From contig NW_006498233.1 in the NCBI RefSeq assembly GCF_000471905.2, forward strand, positions 405,886 through 469,885: a stretch of 64,000 nt of DNA, given 5' to 3'. The notes beneath the pieces are model-generated. The model saw nothing but the letters and a program-made list of their open reading frames with translations, ran no database searches and had not been told where the DNA came from. Positions 45,769 through 56,212 of this stretch are shown here, piece by piece; position 1 is the first letter of the stretch, and every line of letters begins with the position of its first letter. Both the position numbers and the translations under genes were made by a program. This DNA is from Amborella trichopoda. Its lineage: Eukaryota; Streptophyta; Magnoliopsida; Amborellales; Amborellaceae.

Positions 45769-46632
45769 ATGTCAGGAGTTTTACACGTCCTAGTAAGTGA
45801 TCCTCAAGCCACTACTCTGCTAATACAACAGGATCTCCCAACACAAGACCTTCCTAATAATGAGTCAGATTCCGCTGAACCCTCGACTTCCCAGCCATGG
45901 ATAGTCCACCATGGGCAAAGCAAACTCAAGTCCTTAAGACGAGAAGCAGTTCGCCATGCTAGGGCTGTTCACAAGCCTAGAAAGACCAATCAAACACCAC
46001 CTCAAAAAACCAAGAGGAGACAGGCACCAAGGGCTGCTCGCCAGAGAAACAAGACAACTCAACCTCCAGTTGAGTAGGAATTTCTCAGGTCCCTTCCCCC
46101 ACTTCCAACTTTGCTGGACTTTATCCTTGGCACAATGCTTCTTCTTTCTCCATCTCATCAAGAAGACATCCCCAAGTCATCTTCTCCTCAGAACATGTCC
46201 AATGAGGGTGACGATGTTAAAAGCACCCCCCAACGGTCTAAGCAAGGGAAAGACCTAAAAGAATCCCTGCACATGTCCAACCATGTTAATGATGTAAAAA
46301 GCCTCCTATATCGGTCTGATGAGGGGAATGACCTTAAAAGTCCCCCACTTTCTGACCCTTCTCCTACTTCTCATATTTCTTCTCTTATGTCTCCTGTAGG
46401 TACAACCTTGAAATGTCCGGACTTCGAGGCTCTCGACAGAGAATTCAAAAGGATCAACATAAGCAGGATGCAGCAAAAACGATTGAGAAAGACCTTGGCA
46501 CAGGCATTAGGATTTCTAACAGTTGCTGATGCCCTGGCAGCTAAAGCCAAGGCAGAGCCACCTTCTTCAAAGAAGCACAAAAAGTTGAAGCCAAAGAAAC
46601 CCCAGTGCCCCCCTGAGCTCGACTTTGAGTAG
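45769..46632 (+). pseudogene. Post-gag tail of gypsy copy A with 13-residue repeats
   Basis: 45769-46077 carries 'TSQPWIVHHGQSKLKSLRRE', followed by a very basic stretch. 46111-46632 has 'LDFILGTMLLL', four tandem 13-residue units (46198-46353; e.g. 'SNEGDDVKSTPQR', 'SDEGNDLKSPPLS'), then 'TLKCPDFEALDREF', a basic 'KKHKKLKPKK' and an end at 'ELDFE'. The same order occurs at 51412-52665 with seven repeat units. The position after gag is where protease would be expected. I see no DTG/DSG motif. Function unknown. Confidence 0.7.
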
Positions 46633-46659
46633 AGATTGAGAGAATTAAGAGGACAAAGT

Positions 46660-47062
46660 TTCTACTCTCAGGAAGCTTGCCACAATAGCTCTAAGGTTAA
46701 GCACATGGAAATTGATTATTATTACATCTATAATATTATTCGAAAGAATGTACCCTTTAACAAAGGGATTAGATGAAAAAATATTATCAAATCATGTAGC
46801 TTTGATGGAACTTAGGAACATCTAAGTCAGGATATCTAAAATGAGGAATTTTTCTTTGATGTCTTAATCATGAGAGGAAAAGCTGCATTAGCGTGAAAAA
46901 CCCTATGACATGACTTTGAATAGTTTTTTGTATCATGAGATACATAAACACACTAGAGTAAAAAGCCTCATGACAAAGATATGTTCATAAATATTAAACC
47001 CATTAAGTGGCTTAGACTTTATGATATTTCAATGTATCTGACCCTCATGGACAAGTGGGTGA
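46660..47062 (+). pseudogene. copia RNase H end and polypurine tract
   Basis: 'SSKVKHMEIDYYYIYNIIRK' matches the copia RNase H terminus ('SK.KHIEI.YHFIR..V'). It is followed by decayed 3' sequence and the polypurine tract 'acaagtgggtga' directly before the 3' LTR. Confidence 0.75.
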
Positions 47063-47461
47063 TGTTGGTGCGTGTGGTGGTCATGGGGCCTCACATGTGC
47101 CATGTTTTCCTCTCTTAATCTAATTAATATTTATCTTAATTGATACAATATAGTGTTTATCTCTAAAAGTTTTTCTTAGAGAGAGAATGTGATTTTTGAT
47201 GGATAGAAAATAACTACCCATCTCCTAAGTAAAGAGGGTCACCTTCTCAGAGATTTATGGAGGAAAGCCGAACGTTGGAGAACGACCTCCTTCCAGCCTT
47301 CTATAAGTTAGGGTTTCATGGCTATGGAGAGGCATACAAAGAAAAACACTGAGTTCTCAATAGTTTTGGAAAACCCTGCTCTTTACGACTTATAGTCTAA
47401 CCACATTGCCTTCAATACCTAGGATTTATGTGGGTTCATCTCTTCCCCTCAAAGTTCAACA
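47063..47461 (+). repeat. 3' LTR of the 38-47 kb copia element
   Basis: It starts TGTTGGTGCGTGTGGTGGTC after the polypurine tract 'acaagtgggtga' and ends CAAAGTTCAACA. It is colinear with 38082-38505. Confidence 0.9.
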
Positions 47462-48037
47462 ATATCATGACTCCACTCTCTTGAATCCTTCAGAATACTT
47501 TGGCTTCGAGCCTTGGCATATTTTCTGTCTCCGGTAATACTTCTTAAGAGAGGAGACGCCGGAAGGTTGCCCAGTTTCGGGTCAATCCTCCTCTCTCTCA
47601 TCTATCTATTTTCTCTATCACTTTGAATCTCTAAACCTCACCTCTCAACCATTAGTTATAACCTTTAAATCCCCACAAATTCCCACTGGGAGGCAATCCA
47701 AGAGGTATACTTCAGAGACCATTGATAAATGGACATAAGGTTGTGTAGGGGGACGTGTGGGAGCTAAATTCAAATCGAGCTACAAAGCCAGGGGGCTTTT
47801 CGCAAGTGATCTTAGAGGCCATACAGCTCGGACGTGTACCCGAACCCATCCGATGAGGTAGGTGCTCGAACCACCCTCCTTGCCATCAAAATCCCTCTCT
47901 TATTGGTTCCTATTACTATGCACATGTACACACACGAATTGTGCCCGCAGTTGTTTGAGAGGGTAAATCTTGGACTAGATCTCGCATCCGGGCCCTTAAC
48001 GTGAAAGCGACATAAGGGAAAGATTTTTGAGGCCCCA
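47462..48037 (+). repeat. Gypsy LTR tail (upstream part missing)
   Basis: Matches the end of the LTR at 52709-56191: 'tcttgaat', 'ggcttcg.gcct', 'ctggtaa.ac.tc' or 'ccggtaatacttc', 'gaaggttgcccagtttc' or 'gaaggctgcccaatttc'. It ends just before a primer site at 48044. It abuts the copia LTR at 47461, and no upstream LTR part is found on the far side of that copia element. Confidence 0.7.
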
Positions 48038-48043
48038 ACTAAC

Positions 48044-48061
48044 TGGTGACTCTGTCGGGAG
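48044..48061 (+). other. Primer binding site, tRNA-Arg-like (copy C)
   Basis: 'tggtgactctgtcgggag' matches the TGGCGACTC..-type site in the first half; a decayed 3' half. Confidence 0.65.
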
Positions 48062-48080
48062 TGACGCTAATTGATTCCGT

Positions 48081-49500
48081 TTGTTCGCAAACCTGCACAA
48101 CACTCAAGCCACATCTGAAAATGGTTATGAAGTTTACCAACTCCTCCTACTTATGAGTTGGGGACTTTGTAATCCCCACACTCGAGAACTCGTTCTAGGG
48201 AAGCAGGGTTCTTCAACCCACAACTTCTGCTTTCCTCCTGTGAGGCAACTCAATCCTTCACACCTGGGCCCAAACCCAAGCAAAGGCGAGAAGGGGCCTT
48301 CAGACCCGTCACTACCCCACTCTACTGGCATCAATGGTCAGTCTGTTGTTGTCAAGTGCATAGATGGTTCTAAAACCATCGTCTCTCATACACACCCAAC
48401 TACTGATGGGCCCTCTGCCAGTCTCAAATCTAAGGGTGGACCTAAGGCTACTCTCCCTAATGTCGTAATCGGCTTTCTTACAGACATTTCTCTTGTGGGT
48501 AACTAAAAGGTCACCCCAAACTCACTCCCCACGCTTGCTGCGCGTCTCGACACCACATCTCACACCCCAAACTAGCGGCTCAGCCGCCAACACATCTCAT
48601 TTGAAGGGGTTACGAGGTCACTCGACACATTCTTACACCCACCACGACTAACGGTCAAGCCATTGGCTTGTCATCTCGAGGAAAATGAAAGGCCACCTTG
48701 AGTCGCTCTCACACTCCTTGTCTTTTAAGGCTCAGACCCACTATAAAGAATGGCCCTCAAGCCACTCCAACCACATTGCATGTTACTCACTCAGCTCGGG
48801 GTAGCTCAAACGCCATCCCCCCAAAGAGCACACGACCAACGACTTAGTCGTAGGTCAAAGGTGCACATATTTCCGCATGCAAACATTGGTGGTCACAAGG
48901 CCACCCAATCACCAAGGTTGGCACCCCAAAAGTTGTAGCTTCTACCTCACTGAGGGCTAACCCCCAAGCCAACCATACATGTCTTTGGACTGTGTACACA
49001 TGCGCAAGTCCAACACCAGCTCTGGCTTTAAGGGGAAGAGTCAGCAACACATACCCTCCACCTCCGCTAAAACCCTAATGACTTGGTACTCAAAATTTTC
49101 CCTTTATCCTCTTGTCAAATCCTCCTATGCCGCATGTACATGCTGGTCCCTAAGGATAGGCTAGGGGCAAAATCCATCTTCCAAAGCAAGTGGAATAGCC
49201 TCCCCCTTCTTGGCCAAGAGCAAGCTTCCCAAGAAAACTGCGAGCTCCGTACTCCTTGGTTATCATGCCTTGCTTGAGTTGATTGACTTTGCCTTAATCT
49301 CTCTAATACAAGCCAACCACTGCATCACATTCCTAGTTTCAATTTTAGCAACACATATACTGGTGCTTGTGGATCAAGCAGTAGAATGGCATGAAGGTCC
49401 CACTCATAAGGAAGAAAACATCAGTGTCCCCCGACCCAGAAGACCTATTAAGGAAGAATTCATTCTACCCATTGTGAGCTATAATGGAGTTAGAAATGAA
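48081..49500 (+). other. Leader of gypsy copy C
   Basis: 48081-48506 is open for 141 residues with 'STHNFCFPPVRQLNPS', 'NGQSVVVKCIDGSKTIVSH' and 'SLKSKGGPKATLPNV'. The last two echo the peptide-like unit seen in the other leaders. Downstream (48506-49500) similar 'aaggccaccc' words recur at about 48895 ('cacaaggccacccaatcacc') and elsewhere. 49210-49527 is open but unrecognised. No known protein family. Confidence 0.5.
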
Positions 49501-49803
49501 AGGAAAAGTTCAATGTTCAGTCGTTGAAGTCCGGGAGGACCAAGTCAACCCGAGCCATAGCCCCAAGGCTGTCACGAGCTAAATCATCCTAAGTTATAGC
49601 CCCAAGGCCATCAAGAGCCAGTGATTACTCATTCATCAAGGCATATCCAAATCCAATTGGGGCACTTCGAACCTCTCATGCCTGGACTTCCAGATCAGGG
49701 CACGAAATGGATTGAGATCCCTTTTACACTTGAACTGCTTGTCCTTGAGCAACAAGTCAATGTTATGATGGTTAACTAAGCTAGTGACGGGCCTGAAGAC
49801 CTA

Positions 49804-51411
49804 ATGGCCCATTTTGGCGAGATCCTCAAACAAATTCTGGATAGGCTCAAGGAGGTAGAAACTGTCGGATTGCCTGGGGCATCTTCTCACCAAGGAGCTA
49901 GTTCACCTCTAGTACCACCATCCATGGAGGAGGAACAAAGACCCCCGCCTCCTCCATTGACACAAACTCCACCTCCTCTAGTTATTCAAACCCCTCCTCT
50001 TCTAGATGTCCTAGCCAATACAATCCATTAGGTTGTGTCCCCTGTGGTTACACAAGAAGACATCTCGAGTATGATCAATCAAAGATTTCAAGGCTTGCAA
50101 GTTCCAGGATTGCAAGAAATGACCCTTTACAAAAAGCTGTATCCATCTTTCATTGATCAACTCCCTTTCCCACCGATGTACCAAAAAGGAAGGTTGCCTG
50201 ACTTTAATGGCACCGGCTCACCACAATAGCATGTGGCACACTTTGTGTCAGCATGCCAAGAGTTGGCTTCCGATTCTAGACTGCTCCTTTGCTAGTTCGT
50301 GGAAACCTTAGGCAGATCGGCCTTCAAATGATATGCTCGTTTTCCTCTAAATTTCGTCCACTCTTGGGAAGAGATGAAGCATCTGTTCTATAAACATTTT
50401 TATGAGGTCAAGCTAGAAGTTCGGGCTATAGAACGTCTCACTATAACCCAGGGGCCGAACGAGCTAGTTTACAAGTTCATTCAAAGATGGAGGTAGCTCG
50501 CAGTATACCAAAGCAACCATATACCAGAGGCAGACGCAGTCCAAACTTGCGTATGAAATATGAGGAAGGAAATATCTCCTCATGATGAAGCATCCAACCC
50601 CACCAACTTCTTGGAATGATCTCTAAGTCGTGAAAATTGAAAGCCTTCTCAAACATCATGGCGGTAACCAGCCTCAAGCCACAGGAGGGGGTCAAGGTCA
50701 AACCTTCCGTAACAATCGACATAGTCCCTGCAATGCTCAGCAAAGAGACATGGTTAGTGCAAGTCACTACCTTGCCAATCCTTCCCAAGCCACCCGCTGG
50801 CACTACAGCCCTTAAAACTCTGGATACTTCCCGTGGGGTACCGCAATTGAGGGGTCAAAGAGAACCTCAACCGGGATAGCAACAGCCCCAAGAATACAAT
50901 CGGGTGCTACCACCCCCGAATCTTTATCAACCCGGCTACTTTGAACAAAGATTGAATAAGTAATACAATTTGATAAAGCTCGGGTGCCCTCCATTTTGAA
51001 AATGATGTTGAAAAAAGGCATGATAGCTCTCTCAAAACCAAATATGCCTAATCAGGTGGGTCACACCAACAACAAAAACTATTATACTTATCATCAAATG
51101 TTGATCCATCTGGTCCAAAATTGTTTTCATCTCAAAGACCATATCGAAGCCCATATCCAAAAGGGGAAGATTCACTTCAAAGAATTTGAGAAAGTTGAGG
51201 CTTTGCACATGATTACAGTTGAAGAGGAGCAGTTTCAACGTGTGCCTTCAAGAGAAGTGTCCCCTGATCTTTTCCCTACCATATTCGCCATGCTCATTCA
51301 GCAAGGAATGATTTGCCCCTATCCACTTAAGAAGGTGAAACATCTTACAAAGATATATAGGGATTCGTGGTTCCCATATCATCTGATGAGAGCGAATGAC
51401 CTGTCTCAATA
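49804..51411 (+). pseudogene. gag region of gypsy copy C
   Basis: 49804-50031 encodes an N-terminal part ('GEILKQILDRLKEVETVGLP') followed by a proline-rich linker. 50035-50229 has 'VTQEDISSMINQRFQGLQVP' and 'YPSFIDQLPFPPMYQKGRLP', then 'DFNGTGSPQ', the start of the Retrotrans_gag core. 50240-50560 continues it in decayed form. 50984-51451 holds 'NKNYYTYHQMLIHLVQNCFH', 'LKDHIEAHIQKGKIHFKEFE' and 'LFPTIFAMLIQQGMICPYPL', corresponding to the knuckle-like patch and the following helix of copy A. Capsid/nucleocapsid role by family. Fossil. Confidence 0.85.
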
Positions 51412-52665
51412 TTGGGGGTGGGGTTCAGATGTATTTTGGAAGAGTTCATGAGAAATGGTGATGTAGTCATTACTGCTTCACCACCACCGTGTCAAAATAT
51501 TGCTCGAGAACCCAACCCAGTGCTCCATCAATCGGTCGAAGAAGCTCAATATTTTGACCATGTAGCCCTGGAATCCTTCACTCCTGAAGTACCCCACGAA
51601 GTTTCAAGACCATGGCAAGTGTACCAGGGGCATGGTAAAATGAAGACCCTCAAAAGGGAGGCATTTCGGCAAGAAAATGTGGCACCCATGCCACGCTAAT
51701 CGTGCAAGCCTGCATCCATCAAGAAGAAAGGGAAGACCAAACGGCCCTCAAGGGCCCATCACAAAAAAAAACTACTGCAAGCGACAATTGAAGCGGTGTT
51801 TCTTCCACCTATACCCCCTCTTCCAATCTTGTATGACTTCTTTCTAAGGCAAGTTCTTTTATCCGAGGATGGCTATTGCACAAACATAGAATTAAGCCAA
51901 GAAGACCCTCAAGAGGTGGAGATTGCTCATAACACCCCCAAGGGTCCAATAAGAGAGAAGACCTTAAAAGCACCCCAAAAACCATCCAATATGGGTGAGG
52001 ACTTTAAAAGCACCCCAGACCAATCTAACAAAGGTAAAGACTCTAAAAGCACCTCTCAGCAGTCCATTCGGGGTAACGACCTTATAGATCCCCCGCACAC
52101 ATCCAACAACGGTTATGATGTTAAAAGATCCTCTATTGCATCCAATGAGAGTCAAGATGTTAAAATCCTCTTTGTGTCCAATATGGGTGAGGACCACAAA
52201 AGCTATCCAGTTCGGTCCAACTTGAGTAATGACCCTAAAACCTTTACCACTTCTTCTATCCCTGATTCTTCAAACCTTTTTTCTCTAACCACATCTCTCT
52301 TTGAACTCACTCTTGAGTGCCCTGACTTTGAGGCTCTTGATGAAGAGCTCACGCTTTGCAATACCAGTAAAAGGCATCACAAACAGTTGAAAAAGATGGT
52401 TGCTCAAATGATGGAATTCTCAAGTGTTGGAGACGTCATGGCCTTTGTTGCTAAAAAGGACAAACCTTGTCCTACTCTGGAGGAGCTCATTGAGCACTTC
52501 TTGAACCCGAAGCAAAAGAAGTCTCAATGGCCTGCGGAACCTGACCTCAAGGATGACCTCCTCTCCTTAAATACCCAAGTCCGCCACCGATCCCTTACTC
52601 AAATCCATCATCCTCATTCTTCAAAAATCCTGAACCATCTCGGCCTATATGTTGCCCTTATTTGA
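51412..52665 (+). pseudogene. Post-gag tail of gypsy copy C with seven 13-residue repeats
   Basis: 51412-51699 encodes 'EEFMRNGDVVITASPPP' and 'VSRPWQVYQGHGKMKTLKRE', paralleling copy A. 51796-52665 is open for 289 residues. It has a hydrophobic start ('PPIPPLPILYDFFLRQVLL'), seven tandem units of about 13 residues at 51985-52254 ('SNMGEDFKSTPDQ', 'SNKGKDSKSTSQQ', and so on, one unit being 12), then 'TLECPDFEALDEEL', a segment rich in basic residues and 'PTLEELIEHFLNPKQKKSQW'. It is the longest open frame in the window and has no family I recognise. Confidence 0.72.
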
Positions 52666-54013
52666 GCATATTTTTGATGTACTAACACCTTGAGTTGAAT
52701 AATGGTGGAGGCGGTTACGACCCATGCCCATACGTACTAGTCACGCTTGTGGACTACAGAAGCCCACATCAATAAGCCTGACTTTTGAGCAGTTTTGAAA
52801 AGATGTCCCTCTGGTCCCAAAAAGCATGAAAAGGGGAGCATTTAGTGTTGTAAGAGTTCTTGCCATTTTTAGTCCCAATCTAGGTAAGATAAGAGCAATC
52901 AGGACAAAATTTAAATTTCGTAACACCGCTCTTTATTATGCCGAAAATTACCTCATAACTAGAGCTATTCTTCGGAGGTCTCAAATGAGTATTAGACCAC
53001 TGCCATTATATCCAGAGCGTCGAAAAACCCCCTTGATATCTATTTTTAACTCATTTCGACATTTCGAAATCATTATAGGGCCAACTTACTCGAAATGGAA
53101 AGGTTCTACACTATTATCAAGCTGCCCACATGAACCAGTTTCCATTTCTAGAAACTATGCTACGTGATTTTGGGATTGCTCTAAAAGGTCATAACTCTCT
53201 CGTCTTAGAGCCAATCGAGCCCAAATTTTGATATTATAGATCGTGTCAATCCACATGTTTTAATATAAAATACAACCTAAGGCGATTCAAGGATTGGGAG
53301 AAATCTTAGAGTGAAATGGCTCCAAACAACTCATGTGTTGCAGAATTTTCAAAGAGTGACATTCGTCCATTCGAGCAGCTATATTTCGGCGGTCCAGCAT
53401 CGGATAGCTCCAAATATGGGTCAGTTGCGATCGTAGTTCGAAGAGCTTCGATTTTGAGGTAAGATTCACATAGAATAAAGGACGGGAAGATACGTATTTT
53501 CTGCTCAAAAGAAGACACATTTTTCGATCCCCTGAATCCCATTTTCCAGCGACCTCCAAAAATTGTAAAAGTGATCAAACAACCACCAAATAGAGGGGTT
53601 TTCATTGCAAAGTGATCACAATGACCTCCCCTTAAATTTGTGATAAAGAAAATGACCGAAATCAAGGCAAGATCAACTAGATCTAGGAAAGAAAAATTCA
53701 AGTTCATGGGTTTGGTCGGAATTTGAGAAGAACCTCAAAACTTCGAATCAAGCCCAATAATGCATATCAAAATGATCGTAGCAGCGCAACCGTCATGTTT
53801 CCGGTGTTGGATTGTGTGAAAGATCGTCAAAAAGTGCCCCGAATAGCAAGGAAGGCATACGACCCTTTTTAGGGATGGTTTTGTCATTTCCATAAGAGTT
53901 GAAAGGGGCAAAATGGTCATTTACATAAAAAATGAAATTCACTTTTAATTACAAAAAATGCATTTTTTAGCAATTTGGCTTTGTATTGATCATCCACCCA
54001 TGTTCGTGGGAAA

Positions 54014-54026
54014 TCTTATATATACT
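54014..54026 (+). promoter_or_regulatory. TATA-like box in LTR C
   Basis: 'cttatatatactc' follows 'tgatcatccacccatgtt', the same context that precedes the TATA-like boxes of LTR A and B. Probable LTR promoter by position. Confidence 0.5.
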
Positions 54027-54184
54027 CTTTTTCACCATTTATAACCTATGTTTGAGATAATTTGAAAGTTAGAGCTTGATAATTTGAGTTTCTTACATTG
54101 AGCTTTCAGTCTTCACTTCTAGAGAGAGAAGAGAGAATATTTTATCCTTGAGAGAAATATACCTAGAATCTCTACACCATACTC

Positions 54185-54480
54185 CCTACCCTGCCCTACA
54201 CCATACACCGTAGTCCACCCAACCTTACACCACACCATACTCCACACCCATACTCCCTACACTCTACAACACCATACTCCCTACACCCCACCATATTCTA
54301 CTCTCTACACCATACCCCACCTTAGTCCACCAAAGCAAGCCATAAACCCTAGCCCACCTAAGCTCACCATTCACTTAGCCCACCTAAGCGAACCTCACAT
54401 CCTAGTCCACCTAAGCTACCCTTCACCCTAACCCACTTTACCCAACCCTTACCTTAGTCCACCTAAGCTAGGCTCCACCC
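54185..54480 (+). repeat. Degenerate CCATACTCC / CCTAAGC minisatellite
   Basis: The first half is built from variants of 'ctacaccatactcc' and the second half from variants of 'tagtccacctaagctaccct' at irregular 14-26-bp spacing. Purely repetitive. Confidence 0.8.
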
Positions 54481-54589
54481 CAAACCCAAGCCTCAAGATC
54501 TAACCCCTCTCAAGATAACTCAAAGGATCCAAGGAGTAAGCATAGCTGTCGGGTTCGATCCTTCTTTGCACCCACCTAGGTAATCGATC

Positions 54590-55290
54590 TATCTGTTCTT
54601 CTTTCTCTTCTTCTTCTTCTTTCTTCTCTTTCTCCCTCTTCTTCTTCTTATCTTTTTCTCTCTGTTTTTTCTTCTCTCTCTCCTCTTCTTCTCTTCTTGT
54701 CCCCCTTCTTCTCTCTTTCATTATTTTCTCCTTCTCTTCTTGTCCCTCCTCTTCTTCTCTCTTTCTCTCACATTCTCTTCTCCTTTAAGTGGGGATGGTC
54801 TAATCACCCCCACTCTCTCTTCTTTCTCCAATGTGGAGGGTCCAGCTGCCCCCACTCCTCTCTCTTTCTCTCCTCTTAAAGGGAGGAGGCCCAACTGCCC
54901 CCCTCTTTTTCTCTTCTCTCTCTCTCCCTGTAGGGGACGACCCAACTGCTCTCCTTTTCTCTCTTTTCCCTGCCTCTCTCACTCTTCTCTGTCTCGCTCC
55001 TCTCAAAGGGGACAACGTAGCCACCCCCTTTCTCTCTGTCCCCTCATCCTCTGTCTTCTCTCTCTCTCCACTCTTAAGGGAGGCGACCTATCTTCCCCTT
55101 TCTCGCTTTCTCTCACTCTCTCTTTTTCTCTTGTCTCCCTCTCTCTCCTTTTTTCTCTCTCTCTCTCTCGTACTTATCTCCTCTCTCTATAACCCTTCTC
55201 TCTCCTTCTCCATTCTTCTAATATTCTTTCTCTTTCCTCTCTCATCTTTTTCTATTCCCCATCTCTACTTTCTCTCTAATCACACACCAC
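54590..55290 (+). repeat. Pyrimidine-rich array in LTR C
   Basis: CT-rich filler with recurring 'aaggg(g)aggcgacccaactg'-like cores at about 54830, 54890, 54935, 55005 and 55075. It is the same architecture as the arrays in LTRs A and B but with a different core and no clear inverted repeat. Confidence 0.75.
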
Positions 55291-56194
55291 GAGGCTCTTC
55301 AGGAGTGTCGTCTTTCAATTGGATTTGACCTAATCTAACCCACACTCTCATTCTTTGATTCCTTGGAGGTGCCGAGTCCCTTGAGGCTAGGACCTTTTGG
55401 ATAGGTCCAAAGTGAGACTTCCTAAGGGAAGTCGATCATAGTGGCCCTTTTTTCGATTGATAGTTGATCCTCTTTGCTCATCTCCTACTTCTTCACATCT
55501 CGTCCTTACCTCTTTCACTCTACAACTACTCATTAGGGGGCTCTTCAAAAGTGACTCCTTATCGGGCTCTTCCTGCGGACATCACTTTCTTGAATACTCT
55601 GGGCTACTCAGGCTTCGTGCCTAGTATGTTTTTGCCTCTGGTAACACCTCCCAGGGGAGGTTATGTCAGAAGGCTGCCCAATTTCTAGGTGGTTTCCTTT
55701 CCTCTTTTATAAAATTTGCTTCTTCTATTCCATCATTCCCCCTTTCGCTTAGAACCCTAGCTGCCCTTCCAAAACCCGTCCTAAGCCTTCCCCTTTTCTT
55801 CCCTATAACCCCATCGACCTGGGATGATTTAAGGATGACCTGACCCTAGATCTCAAGGAGTGCGAGCATTAGAAGCAATAGTGGACTGCAAAGGGAGTAA
55901 TGTCCAAACCATGCAGAGATGGCCAGGCGACTTTCGTACAATTGATCCAAAGAGGGCCTATAAGGGCCCATGCACTTCCATGAACCCTACTCACTACAAT
56001 GTAGGCCCAAGAGCCCTTCCTTTGCTGTGTAAAATCCCTCTCACTTGTTGGTACACCTATCCTCACCCACTTGCACAAGCATCATGCATCGCACACACAT
56101 GCCCCCTCACGACCTATGATTTTTCGAGAGGGTGATCCCTAACGGAGTCCCAAAATCAAGTCCCTTGTTGTGATGAGATCGAGGCCGAACAAGT

Positions 56195-56212
56195 TGGAGA
56201 CTCCACTGGGGA
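56195..56212 (+). other. Primer binding site, tRNA-Arg-like
   Basis: 'tggagactccactgggga' three bases after the LTR end, one of the two best-kept copies of the TGGCGACTCCGCTGGGGA-type site in the window. Confidence 0.78.

Larger units (their letters stand above)
40171..46640 (+). mobile_element. Ty3/gypsy copy A (LTR, leader, gag, repeat tail), no pol
   Basis: It consists of a 2.7-kb LTR (40171-42876), a tRNA-Arg-like primer site, a leader with degenerate repeats, a gag region (about 44300-45760) and a tail with 13-residue repeats ending at 46632. It then passes directly into copia RNase H sequence. No protease, reverse transcriptase or integrase of gypsy type is visible and there is no 3' LTR. 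It closely parallels the copies at 48.0-52.7 kb and 58.0-63.4 kb. Coding parts are broken at many sites. The right boundary (46632-46670) is approximate. Confidence 0.8.
38082..47461 (+). mobile_element. Ty1/copia LTR pair occupied by a gypsy copy
   Basis: LTRs 38082-38505 and 47063-47461 share 'tctcttaatctaattaatat', 'aatatagtgtttatctc', 'aaagtttttctta' and 'cttcccctcaaagttcaaca'. Inside lie the start of copia gag (39972-40170) and the end of RNase H plus polypurine tract (about 46660-47062). Almost all copia sequence between is gone or displaced by a Ty3/gypsy LTR, leader and gag (40171 to about 46640). Flanking bases ATATT and ATATC agree at four of five. Broken; old nested structure. Confidence 0.82.
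48062..52708 (+). mobile_element. Ty3/gypsy copy C interior, gag and repeat tail, no pol
   Basis: Between the primer site at 48044 and a purine-rich tract at about 52698 ('ggtggaggcgg') just before the next LTR start lie a leader, gag and the repeat tail. The interior is thus only about 4.65 kb and contains no visible protease active site, reverse transcriptase or integrase, although both interior ends are present. This is the strongest case in the window for a gag-only, non-autonomous arrangement. Broken at many sites. Confidence 0.72.
52709..56191 (+). repeat. Gypsy LTR C, flanked by polypurine tract and primer site
   Basis: It begins near 'ttacgacccatgccc' after 'ggtggaggcgg' and ends '..gatcgaggccgaaca' before a primer site at 56195. 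Its upstream part shares 'actagagctat', 'gaccactgccattat' and 'agagccaatcgagccca' with the LTR A/B type at lower identity. The centre (54600-55290) is pyrimidine-rich with repeated 60-70-bp units, and 54185-54480 is a minisatellite. Because interiors lie on both sides, it serves as a 3' LTR for the left one and a 5' LTR for the right one. The start coordinate is approximate. Confidence 0.72.

Noticed and set aside
46111-46632. Post-gag tail as the aspartic protease
   Set aside because: No D-T/S-G motif and no flap/IIG-like pattern; the repeat units do not fit a retropepsin fold.
54740-55328. Long open frames of 150-165 residues rich in Ser/Leu/Pro
   Set aside because: Pyrimidine-rich LTR array in translation; several frames are open at once, which is expected from low complexity.
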